64,000 nt of DNA from Micrococcus sp. 2A (GTDB taxonomy: Bacteria; Actinomycetota; Actinomycetes; Actinomycetales; Micrococcaceae): the NCBI RefSeq assembly GCF_039519235.1, contig NZ_CP154351.1, forward strand, positions 1,054,001-1,118,000. The letters are read 5' to 3'. The notes beneath the pieces are model-generated. The model was given only the letters and a program-made list of their open reading frames with translations. It was not told the origin of the DNA and did not search any database. The position numbers and the translations under genes are program-made. How positions within the stretch are numbered: the stretch's first letter is position 1; every line of letters begins with the position of its first letter. Shown piece by piece: positions 42,180-49,353 of the stretch.

Positions 42180-43627
42180 TCCGAGCACGTCCGGTCCACC
42201 GCGCGCCCCGGGTGGTGGAGCACGATCACCCCGTCCTCGGACCACACCCGTTGGAAGCCGAGGGCGCGGGCGCGTTCCAGGACCTGCCCGGGTGCCAGCG
42301 GGTCCCACCCGCCGGGCTCCTCCTCCTGCAGGTCCACGATGGTCCAGGTGGCCAGCTCGTCGCCGATGTCCCCGGCGAGGCCCACGTACGTCCGCGTGGT
42401 CAGGTGGGGGATGACGTGGTCCGGGGCCTCGACGCACACGCCGTCCGGGATGAGGGAGACCGCGCGGTCAAGGCTGCGCGCGTGCGCCGTGACCGCCATG
42501 TCCCCCGTGAGGGTGCGGTGGAACGGGAAGACGAGCGGGAACACGGCCGTGCCGAGCAGCGAGACGCCCAGGGCCGCGGCGACGAGCACCGTGGGCAGCC
42601 GCCGCAGCTCCTCCCGCCGGGCCGCCAGCCGGTGCGCCGCCTCGAGCGCGGCCATCAGGAGGATGGGCGCCAGGATGGCGTCGTACTGGAAGACGGGGCT
42701 CCACACGGTGAGCCGGTCGTTGAAGAGGCGAGAGAGCAGGACGGGCATCGCCAGCAGCGTCAACGGGCTGAGGAGCGGCAGGAGCAGCAGGGGCACGAGG
42801 TGCAGGAGCAGCAGGGCGATCTTCAACGGGTGGTCCACCAGCACCCCGACGGCGGAGAGCGGCCGCGTGAGGATGAACAGGAGGGAGGAGGGAAGGTCCG
42901 GGCCGAGCGCCGTGAACTGCCAGTAGCCGAAGCTCCCCGTGGGGGAGAAGCGGGGGATGGCGACGGACGTGGCGAACCAGTAGCCGGCCACGCCCAGGAC
43001 CGCGGTGACGGCGGCCTGCACCCGGTGGCCGCGGATCGCGAGCACCAGCGCCACCGCCACGAGCGTGACGCCCATGTCCTCGCGCACCGTGAGGAGGCTC
43101 GCGGCGAGCGCCGTGACGGTCCACGGGCGGCCCCCGTCCAGGGCCCAGACCAGCCACGCCATGAGGGGCACGCCCAGGGTGATCTCGTGGAAGTCCCAGT
43201 TGACCATGGCCTGGAAGGGCCAGGAGAGCAGCAGCGCCGCGGCCGCGCCCAGGGCGAGGCCGTGGCCCGATCGGCGGCGGGCGAACAGGTACACGGGCAC
43301 CGCGGCCAGCGCGAGGGCCAGCGCCATGACGATCCCGAGCACGCGGGGGTCGTCCCAGATCCAGTAGGCGGGCGCCAGCAGGGCGAGGACCGGGTGGAAG
43401 TGGTCGCCCAGGAGGTGGAAGCCCACCCCCTTGACCGGCACGATCGGTGGCTTGAGGAGGGCGTACTGCCGGATCGCCTGGTCGAAGATCCCCAGGTCGT
43501 AGCCCTTCGACTCGTAGGCCCGGTGGCGCAGGAACGAATGGGTCACGGCCAGGGCCGTGAACGCGGCCAGCAGCAGCGCGAGGTGCCATCGCTCCCGCGG
43601 AGCGGGCCACGCGCGCCGGCGATCCAT
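42164..43627 (-). CDS. DUF2079 membrane protein
   Basis: Polytopic membrane protein, 487 residues, with about ten hydrophobic segments. The DUF2079 signature YESKGYDLGIFDQAIRQYA follows the first helix, where the acidic pair resembles GT-C active sites, and FHEITLGVPLMAW is typical. A periplasmic C-terminal domain of about 130 residues follows the last helix. The function is unknown; a glycosyltransferase role is possible. ATG 43627 is preferred, with AGGAGG 6 nt upstream; ATG 43642 overlaps that site. It is convergent with the mannosyltransferase set and downstream of tRNA-Arg. Confidence 0.82.
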   Translation of the reverse strand: MDRRRAWPAPRERWHLALLLAAFTALAVTHSFLRHRAYESKGYDLGIFDQAIRQYALLKPPIVPVKGVGFHLLGDHFHPVLALLAPAYWIWDDPRVLGIVMALALALAAVPVYLFARRRSGHGLALGAAAALLLSWPFQAMVNWDFHEITLGVPLMAWLVWALDGGRPWTVTALAASLLTVREDMGVTLVAVALVLAIRGHRVQAAVTAVLGVAGYWFATSVAIPRFSPTGSFGYWQFTALGPDLPSSLLFILTRPLSAVGVLVDHPLKIALLLLHLVPLLLLPLLSPLTLLAMPVLLSRLFNDRLTVWSPVFQYDAILAPILLMAALEAAHRLAARREELRRLPTVLVAAALGVSLLGTAVFPLVFPFHRTLTGDMAVTAHARSLDRAVSLIPDGVCVEAPDHVIPHLTTRTYVGLAGDIGDELATWTIVDLQEEEPGGWDPLAPGQVLERARALGFQRVWSEDGVIVLHHPGRAVDRTCSDYLRR

Positions 43628-43706
43628 GGGGGGCCTCCTCATGCTCGGGCCTCCTGACGCTCGGGACGACGACGACGGTGCACGGCGGCAGGGCGCGGCA
43701 CGGCGG

Positions 43707-43780
43707 TGCCCCAGGAGGGATTCGAACCCCCGACCGGCGGATTAGAAGGCCGCTGCTCTGTCCAGCTGAGCTACTGGGGC
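43707..43780 (-). tRNA. tRNA-Arg (anticodon TCT)
   Basis: Acceptor GCCCCAG pairs with CTGGGGC, the T-arm is normal, and the anticodon loop CTTCTAA gives anticodon TCT (reads AGA). The anticodon stem is GCGG/CCGC plus a C-T mismatch at 31-39. CCA is not encoded. A TAGAAT -10 box (43792-43797, minus) is 12 nt upstream of the tRNA. Confidence 0.92.
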
Positions 43781-43791
43781 TGGGCCGTGCC

Positions 43792-43797
43792 ATTCTA
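43792..43797 (-). promoter_or_regulatory. -10 box of tRNA-Arg
   Basis: TAGAAT on the minus strand; transcription would begin about 5 nt before the tRNA. Confidence 0.45.
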
Positions 43798-43974
43798 CCG
43801 GCCGGGCTCGGCGCCGTTCCTGCACAGGCGACGTCCGCGCCCGGCGGGTCCCCAGCGCGGCGGACGTGCCGGACGCCGGCCGCTCCGGGGGCGTCTGATG
43901 GGGGTGGCGGATCGACCGATGCGCCGCAGACCCGCTCCGGGCCGGGCCCGGGGCCGCGCAGAGAAGGACCCATC

Positions 43975-44532
43975 ATGCAGGACACCATCACCATCCGCGG
44001 CTTCGTCGCCACCGACCCCGCCGTCCGCCACACCGCCTCCGGCACCACGGTGGCGGGCTTCCGCCTGGCCACCACGGAGCGGCGCTTCGACCGGGACGCC
44101 GGCACGTGGGTGGACGCCCACACCAACTGGTACAGCGTCTCCGCGTTCGGTCAGCTCGGCTCGAACACCGCGCAGTCGATCAAGAAGGGCAACCCCGTGA
44201 TCGTCACCGGCCGCCTGCGGGTGCGGGACTGGTCCACGGAGGAGCGCTCGGGGACGTCCGTGGACGTCGTGGCGGACGCCGTCGGCCTGGACCTGGGCTA
44301 CGGCTCGGGGGCCTTCGTGCGCAACCAGCGCGCCTCGGCGCCGCGGGAGGAGCCGCGCGAGGAGCGGGCCGCCGGCGCCGAGCCGGCCGAGGACTTCGGG
44401 GGTCCGGCCCATGACGCCTTCGCGCCGGCCCGCGCGGACCGCCCGGCCGACGACGGCGGCGAGGAGCAGGAGGGCGACGAGCGCGTGGGGGAGGAGGCGG
44501 CGCGCACCCCGGGCGTGCTCACGGCTGCCTGA
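43975..44532 (+). CDS. ssb: single-stranded DNA-binding protein paralogue
   Basis: OB-fold SSB of 185 residues. The first 110 residues are the DNA-binding core (ITIRGFVATDPAVR, FRLATTERRFDR, NWYSVSAFGQLGSNTAQSIKKG, VIVTGRLRVRDW). The tail is acidic and Pro/Ala-rich but ends GVLTAA, without the DDxPF tip that recruits partner proteins in replicative SSB. This suggests a second, specialised SSB rather than the main copy, which usually lies between rpsF and rpsR. GAAGGA precedes ATG 43975. It is a single gene upstream of ettA. Confidence 0.88.
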   Translation: MQDTITIRGFVATDPAVRHTASGTTVAGFRLATTERRFDRDAGTWVDAHTNWYSVSAFGQLGSNTAQSIKKGNPVIVTGRLRVRDWSTEERSGTSVDVVADAVGLDLGYGSGAFVRNQRASAPREEPREERAAGAEPAEDFGGPAHDAFAPARADRPADDGGEEQEGDERVGEEAARTPGVLTAA

Positions 44533-44579
44533 GGCGAGCGGGGCGGCCGTCGGATGAGAGGAATCCGGCGGCCACCCAC

Positions 44580-44585
44580 TAGCCT
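44580..44585 (+). promoter_or_regulatory. -10 box of leaderless ettA promoter
   Basis: TAGCCT followed by 7 nt and ATG 44593; no ribosome-binding site precedes the start. Confidence 0.48.
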
Positions 44586-44592
44586 GGGACGC

Positions 44593-46275
44593 ATGGCGGA
44601 ATTCATCTACACGATGGTCAAAGCACGGAAGAAGGTCGGCGACAAGCTGATCCTGGACGATGTGACGATGTCGTTCTATCCGGGCGCGAAGATCGGCATG
44701 GTCGGCCCCAACGGCGCCGGCAAGTCCACGATCCTGAAGATCATGGCGGGGCTCGACGAGCCCTCGAACGGCGACGCCCGGCTCTCGCCCGGGTACTCCG
44801 TCGGCATCCTCATGCAGGAGCCGAAGCTGGACGAGTCCAAGACCGTCCTGGAGAACGTCCAGGAGGGCGTGGGCGAGATCTACGGCAAGATCCAGCGCTA
44901 CAACCAGATCTCCGAGGAGATGGCGAATCCGGACGCGGACTTCGACGCCCTGATGGAGGAGATGGGCTCGCTGCAGACGGACATCGACGCCGCCGACGCG
45001 TGGGACATCGACTCCCAGCTCGAGCAGGCCATGGACGCCCTTCGCACGCCCCCGGCCGACGAGCCCGTGACCAAGCTCTCCGGCGGTGAGCGCCGCCGCG
45101 TGGCCCTGTGCAAGCTCCTGCTCCAGAAGCCGGACCTGCTGCTCCTCGACGAGCCCACCAACCACCTGGACGCGGAGTCCGTGCTGTGGCTCGAGCAGCA
45201 CCTGGCCGCCTACCCCGGCGCCGTCGTCGCCGTGACCCACGACCGCTACTTCCTGGACCACGTGGCCCAGTGGATCTGCGAGGTCGACCGCGGCCGCCTC
45301 TACCCCTACGAGGGCAACTACTCCACGTACCTGGAGACGAAGCGCGCGCGCCTCGAGGTGCAGGGCAAGAAGGACGCCAAGCTCGCCAAGCGCCTCGCCG
45401 AGGAGCTCGACTGGGTGCGCTCCAACTCGAAGGGCCGCCAGGCCAAGTCGAAGGCCCGCCTGGCCCGCTACGAGGAGATGGCCGCCGAGGCCGAGAAGAC
45501 CCGGAAGCTGGACTTCGAGGAGATCCAGATCCCGCCGGGCCCGCGCCTGGGCAACACCGTCATCGAGGCCACGGACCTGAAGAAGGGCTTCGGGGACCGC
45601 GTGCTCATCGACGGCCTGTCCTTCTCCCTGCCGCGCAACGGCATCGTGGGCGTCATCGGCCCCAACGGCGTCGGCAAGACCACGCTGTTCAAGACCATCG
45701 TGGGGCTCGAGCCCCTCGACGGCGGAGACCTCAAGGTCGGCGAGACCGTGAAGATCTCCTACGTGGACCAGTCCCGCGCGAACATCGACCCCGAGAAGTC
45801 GCTGTGGGAGGTCGTCTCGGACGGCCTGGACTACATCAAGGTCGGCAACGTGGAGATGCCCTCCCGCGCCTACGTCTCCGCGTTCGGCTTCAAGGGCCCG
45901 GACCAGCAGAAGAAGGCCGGCGTGCTCTCCGGCGGTGAGCGCAACCGCCTCAACCTGGCGCTGACGCTCAAGGAGGGCGGCAACCTGCTGCTCCTCGACG
46001 AGCCCACCAACGACCTCGACGTCGAGACGCTGACCTCGCTCGAGAACGCGCTGCTCGAGTTCCCGGGGTGCGCCGTCGTGGTCTCGCACGACCGGTGGTT
46101 CCTCGACCGCGTGGCCACGCACATGCTCGCGTACGAGGGCACCGCCGAGGACCCGGCGAACTGGTACTGGTACGAGGGCAACTTCGAGTCCTACGAGGCG
46201 AACAAGGTGGACCGCCTCGGTCCGGACGCCGCGCGCCCGCACCGCGTGACCCACCGCAAGCTCACGCGCGACTGA
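44593..46275 (+). CDS. ettA: energy-dependent translational throttle protein EttA (ABC-F ATPase)
   Basis: ABC-F protein that binds the ribosomal E site and tunes the first peptide bonds to the ATP/ADP ratio. The product is 560 residues with two ABC domains: Walker A GPNGAGKS and GPNGVGKT, signatures LSGGERRR and LSGGERNR, Walker B LLLLDEPTNHLD and LLLLDEPTNDLD, an arm insertion in the first domain, and the inter-domain linker with AKRLAEELDWVRSNSKGRQAK. No membrane domain is present. A TAGCCT -10 box sits 7 nt before ATG 44593, predicting a leaderless mRNA. It ends at an 18-bp terminator. Confidence 0.95.
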   Translation: MAEFIYTMVKARKKVGDKLILDDVTMSFYPGAKIGMVGPNGAGKSTILKIMAGLDEPSNGDARLSPGYSVGILMQEPKLDESKTVLENVQEGVGEIYGKIQRYNQISEEMANPDADFDALMEEMGSLQTDIDAADAWDIDSQLEQAMDALRTPPADEPVTKLSGGERRRVALCKLLLQKPDLLLLDEPTNHLDAESVLWLEQHLAAYPGAVVAVTHDRYFLDHVAQWICEVDRGRLYPYEGNYSTYLETKRARLEVQGKKDAKLAKRLAEELDWVRSNSKGRQAKSKARLARYEEMAAEAEKTRKLDFEEIQIPPGPRLGNTVIEATDLKKGFGDRVLIDGLSFSLPRNGIVGVIGPNGVGKTTLFKTIVGLEPLDGGDLKVGETVKISYVDQSRANIDPEKSLWEVVSDGLDYIKVGNVEMPSRAYVSAFGFKGPDQQKKAGVLSGGERNRLNLALTLKEGGNLLLLDEPTNDLDVETLTSLENALLEFPGCAVVVSHDRWFLDRVATHMLAYEGTAEDPANWYWYEGNFESYEANKVDRLGPDAARPHRVTHRKLTRD

Positions 46276-46290
46276 CCGTCCCGCCGGGAC

Positions 46291-46330
46291 GACGACGGCC
46301 CGCCTCGGACGCCCGAGGCGGGCCGTCGTC
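46291..46330. terminator. bidirectional terminator between ettA and tesB
   Basis: Perfect 18-bp stem GACGACGGCCCGCCTCGG (46291-46308) pairing with 46313-46330 around a 4-nt loop. The GTCGTC arms flank both sides. Confidence 0.85.
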
Positions 46331-46365
46331 GACTGCGCGCGAGGGCCTGGTTGACGGGGGGTGTC

Positions 46366-47358
46366 TCAGCGGCGCCAGCTGCGGCGCAGCAGGGTCCGCA
46401 TGGTCAGGCGCTGGGCGGCGTCCTGGACCTTCGCACGGGTCGCCGCATGGCCCTGCGGCAGGCGCACCATCCCCTCCTGGGCCACGGTGGCCACCAGCTC
46501 GCCCTCGCGGGTGAAGACCGAGCCCTGGCCGAGCCCGCGCGCGCCCTGGGCGCTGGGGGAGTGCTGGACGTAGAGCAGCCACTCGTCGACGCGGGCCGCA
46601 CGGTGGAACCACATCGCGTGGTCCAGCGACGCGACGGACATGCCCGGCTGCACCCAGGCCACCCCGTGCTGGCGCAGGATCGGCTCGAGCAGCGTGTAGT
46701 CGGACGCGTACGTCAGGGCGGCCAGGTGCAGGCGCGGGTCGTCGGCCAGCGGCGTGAACGTCTTCATCCACACCATGTTCGTGTTCTGGGCCCGGGCCGC
46801 GCGGTCCACGTAGATGGGGGACTGGACATGGCGGATGTCGAAGGGGCGGGACCAGGACCACTCCTGCGCCACGGGGTGGCGGATGTTGCCCAGGACGTCG
46901 GCGGTGGTGGGCAGCTCCTCCGGGGCCGGGACGTCCTCGGGCATGGCCACCTGGTGGTCCACTCCCTCGGCGGGCTCCTGGAAGGAGCACGTCAGGGCGA
47001 GGATGGCCTTCTCGTTCTGGGACGCGAGCACGCGCCGCACGGAGAAGGAGCGGCCGTCGCGGAGCGTCTCCACGGTGAAGGTGATCGGCTGCAGCGCGTC
47101 CCCGGGGCGGATGAAGTACCCGTGGATCGAGTGCGCGGGCCGGGTGCCCGCCACGGTCCGCGCGGCCGCGGCCAGCGCCTGGGCGAGCACCTGACCGCCG
47201 AAGACGCGGCCGTGCGCCTGCCGCGGCGTGGTGCCGGTGAACCGCGGCTCGCCGGTGACGGGGTCCGGGCCGGCGTCTGCCAGGTCGAGGATGCCACGCA
47301 GCAGGTCGGTGGGGTCCTTCGGCGCGGAGGCGGGGCGCTTCGGGGTGCGCGGCGTCAT
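46366..47358 (-). CDS. tesB: acyl-CoA thioesterase II
   Basis: Double hot-dog thioesterase that hydrolyses medium- and long-chain acyl-CoA. The product is 330 residues with the TesB landmarks RVFGGQVLAQALAAA, HSIHGYFIRPGD, SFSVRRVLASQ in the first fold and YASDYTLLEPIL and SLDHAMWFHR in the second. The start is ATG 47358, after GGAG. It is convergent with ettA and divergent from a hypothetical gene at 47455. Its physiological role is unclear, as for most TesB proteins. Confidence 0.93.
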   Translation of the reverse strand: MTPRTPKRPASAPKDPTDLLRGILDLADAGPDPVTGEPRFTGTTPRQAHGRVFGGQVLAQALAAAARTVAGTRPAHSIHGYFIRPGDALQPITFTVETLRDGRSFSVRRVLASQNEKAILALTCSFQEPAEGVDHQVAMPEDVPAPEELPTTADVLGNIRHPVAQEWSWSRPFDIRHVQSPIYVDRAARAQNTNMVWMKTFTPLADDPRLHLAALTYASDYTLLEPILRQHGVAWVQPGMSVASLDHAMWFHRAARVDEWLLYVQHSPSAQGARGLGQGSVFTREGELVATVAQEGMVRLPQGHAATRAKVQDAAQRLTMRTLLRRSWRR

Positions 47359-47442
47359 GGGGTGCTCCCTTTCCTGGAGTGGTCCGTGCGGCGCCCGGGC
47401 CGATTCCCGGCACGGGGCGGGTCCGGGCGGGGCCGGACCTGG

Positions 47443-47448
47443 GACAAT
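47443..47448 (+). promoter_or_regulatory. -10-like box of a leaderless gene
   Basis: GACAAT followed by 6 nt and ATG 47455. Confidence 0.35.
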
Positions 47449-47454
47449 GCTGTC

Positions 47455-48192
47455 ATGAGCCAGCAGCCCCCCTCCACCGGCACCCCCCGCGACCGGGACG
47501 GCGTCCCCGTCCTGACCTTCGCCGACGAGCGCGCCGTCCGCGACCTCGAGCAGTTCGCCACGCGCGCCCGCCGCGTGGCCGACACGGGGATGCGCCTGGA
47601 CGTCGTCGCGGAGGCGGGGTCCTCCCGCACGCCGATGCTCGCGCAGTGGGTCTCCGTGCTGCAGCCGCAGGGTCTCGGCGACCAGGTCCCCGTGGTCCTC
47701 GGCCTGCGCACCGTTCCGCTCGCGACGGCGGACGGGGTCGCCGGACTCGACGTCGTCGTCCCGCTCGGGGCCGTGACGGAGCGCACCGCCCGCATGCGCG
47801 GGCAGGACCCGGTGGACGTCGCGTTCCCCGTCCCGCCGACCCGCGAGCAGGTCTCCTGGACCGCGTTGACGCCGCCGCGCTCCGGCTGGACCCCGGCCGC
47901 CGAGGTGGCGGACGAGGAGCTGATCGAGGTGGCCTCCCGCGGCGTGGAGGCCGTGCGGGCGGCTCTGCCCGAGAACCCCGGCGAGGCCGTGGTGCGCCAG
48001 GTCCGTGCCCGCATGTGGGGCCCCACCCTCGGCGGGGACGCCCTCCAGTTCCCCGCGGGCATGGCGTTCGGCGCGCACGCGCTGGGCTTCCTGCTCCCGG
48101 GCAGCCACGCCCGCCTGAGCACCGCCGGCCCGTGGACCCGGCTCGACACCCCGGGTGGCTTCGTCCTGGGGAGGGCCGCCGTCGCGGTCTGA
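47455..48192 (+). CDS. hypothetical protein
   Basis: 245-residue cytoplasmic protein, not recognised. It begins MSQQPPSTGTPRDRDGVPVL, has Val-rich segments such as GLDVVVPLGAVTERTARM that suggest a beta core, and ends with MAFGAHALGFLLPGSHARLS and a short hydrophobic tail; no membrane helix or catalytic motif is evident. Codon use is normal. The start lacks a ribosome site, but a GACAAT box 6 nt upstream suggests a leaderless mRNA. It ends 5 nt from the convergent OsmC-globin gene. Confidence 0.7.
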   Translation: MSQQPPSTGTPRDRDGVPVLTFADERAVRDLEQFATRARRVADTGMRLDVVAEAGSSRTPMLAQWVSVLQPQGLGDQVPVVLGLRTVPLATADGVAGLDVVVPLGAVTERTARMRGQDPVDVAFPVPPTREQVSWTALTPPRSGWTPAAEVADEELIEVASRGVEAVRAALPENPGEAVVRQVRARMWGPTLGGDALQFPAGMAFGAHALGFLLPGSHARLSTAGPWTRLDTPGGFVLGRAAVAV

Positions 48193-48197
48193 GAGAG

Positions 48198-49271
48198 TCA
48201 GGCGGAGTTCTGCAGCGAGTGCGCCGCCCGCTCGAGGTAGTCCCACAGTTCGGCCTCGTGCAGCGGGGACAGGTCCAGGGTGTCCAGGGCGGCACGCATG
48301 TTCCGCAGCCAGGCGTCGCGGGCGGCAGGGTCGACCTTGTAGGGCGCGTGGCGCATGCGCAGGCGGGGGTGGCCCCGCTGCTCGGAGTACGTCCTCGGAC
48401 CGCCCCAGTACTGCTCGAGGAACAGGCGCAGGCGCACCTCGGCGCCGGCGAAGTCCTCCTGCGGGTACATGGGCGCGAGCAGCTCGTCCTCGCGGACGCG
48501 CGAGTAGAACTCGTGCACGAGCTTCGAGAACGTCGCGTGCCCGCCGACCGCGTCGTAGAAGCTGGTCATCCGGTCGGGCGCGGTGGGCCCCGCCGTCGCC
48601 GGGCCACTCTGCGCGTCGCGCGCGCGGACCTGGTCGACGGGCGCGGGGGCGCCGTCCTTCGTGATCGGCTCCACCTCGGTGGGCCGGTTCTCCATGCCGG
48701 TCACGGCGCTCGGCCGGTTCGCGCCGCGCGGGCGCAGCACCGCGAGCGGAGCGCCCAGGCGGGAGGACAGGTCGGGGAGCCCGGACGACGTCGCGGGCCC
48801 GCTTTCCGGGCCGTGGCCGGCGACCGGCTCCACCGTCACCGGCGCGGCGAGCGAATTCGCGATGAAGCAGAGCCGGTGCGCCTCGGCGTGCAGGGCGTCG
48901 GCCTCGCCGCGGTGGGACTCGTCGGCCAGGCGCACCTCGGGGCGCAGGGTGATCGAGGCGAAGCGCCCCGCGCCGTCGCCTTCCACCTCGATCTCGCCGG
49001 ACGCCGTGCAGGCCATGCCGGTCACCACGAGTCCCGAGGTCGCGGCGGCGTGCAGGTAGGAGAGCGTGTGGCACTCGGCGAGCGCGCCGAGCAGGAGGGT
49101 CTCCGGATTCCACTTCGAGTCGTCTCCGCGGAAGGGCCGGGCCGCCGACGCGTGGATCTCGCCGACGCCGGCGTCCTGGATGACCACGGAGCGGTCGTAG
49201 TCGCGGACGCCGGACGTGCCGGTCCCGCGGTCGCCGGTCCACTCGGTGCGCAGCGTGAAGGTGTGCTTCAT
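48198..49271 (-). CDS. OsmC-like domain fused to group II truncated haemoglobin
   Basis: One uninterrupted 357-codon frame. Residues 1-150 are an OsmC/Ohr-type thiol peroxidase fold with the cysteine pair Cys67 ([11 protein letters not shown]) and Cys135 (RLCFIANSL). A Pro/Ala/Gly-rich linker covers 151-234. Residues 235-357 are a trHbO globin: SFYDAVGG start, Tyr269 (CD1, MYPQED), [21 protein letters not shown], proximal His308 (RMRHAPY) and Trp321 (G8, RDAWLRN), the group II markers. It probably handles peroxides and oxygen or NO at haem and thiol sites. A TAGGCT box is 6 nt before ATG 49271, predicting a leaderless mRNA. No ribosome site precedes internal Met193 or Met235, so separate translation of the globin is unlikely. 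Confidence 0.88.
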   Translation of the reverse strand: MKHTFTLRTEWTGDRGTGTSGVRDYDRSVVIQDAGVGEIHASAARPFRGDDSKWNPETLLLGALAECHTLSYLHAAATSGLVVTGMACTASGEIEVEGDGAGRFASITLRPEVRLADESHRGEADALHAEAHRLCFIANSLAAPVTVEPVAGHGPESGPATSSGLPDLSSRLGAPLAVLRPRGANRPSAVTGMENRPTEVEPITKDGAPAPVDQVRARDAQSGPATAGPTAPDRMTSFYDAVGGHATFSKLVHEFYSRVREDELLAPMYPQEDFAGAEVRLRLFLEQYWGGPRTYSEQRGHPRLRMRHAPYKVDPAARDAWLRNMRAALDTLDLSPLHEAELWDYLERAAHSLQNSA

Positions 49272-49277
49272 CCTCCC

Positions 49278-49283
49278 AGCCTA
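49278..49283 (-). promoter_or_regulatory. -10 box of leaderless osmC-globin promoter
   Basis: TAGGCT on the minus strand with spacer GGGAGG and ATG 49271. The GGGAGG looks like a ribosome site but lies upstream of the predicted transcription start. Confidence 0.48.
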
Positions 49284-49302
49284 GTGCCGCGCCAGGACGC
49301 GC

Positions 49303-49337
49303 CACGGGGCCGAACCCGTCGAGGGTCCGGCCCCGTG
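49303..49337 (-). terminator. terminator after pepN
   Basis: 15-bp stem with one mismatch: CACGGGGCCGAACCC (49303-49317) against GGGTCCGGCCCCGTG (49323-49337), with a 5-nt loop. It lies between pepN and the OsmC-globin gene. Confidence 0.7.
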
Positions 49338-49353
49338 CCGGGGAGAGGCCGCG

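Noticed and set aside
48198..48700. Separate globin gene starting at the internal Met ([10 protein letters not shown])
   Set aside because: No ribosome-binding site or promoter-like box precedes it, and the frame is continuous with the OsmC domain.
46366..49305. 979-codon minus-strand frame joining tesB to sequence upstream
   Set aside because: Only the part from ATG 47358 matches TesB; the rest is a shadow of the plus-strand gene at 47455 and of the OsmC-globin gene in another frame.
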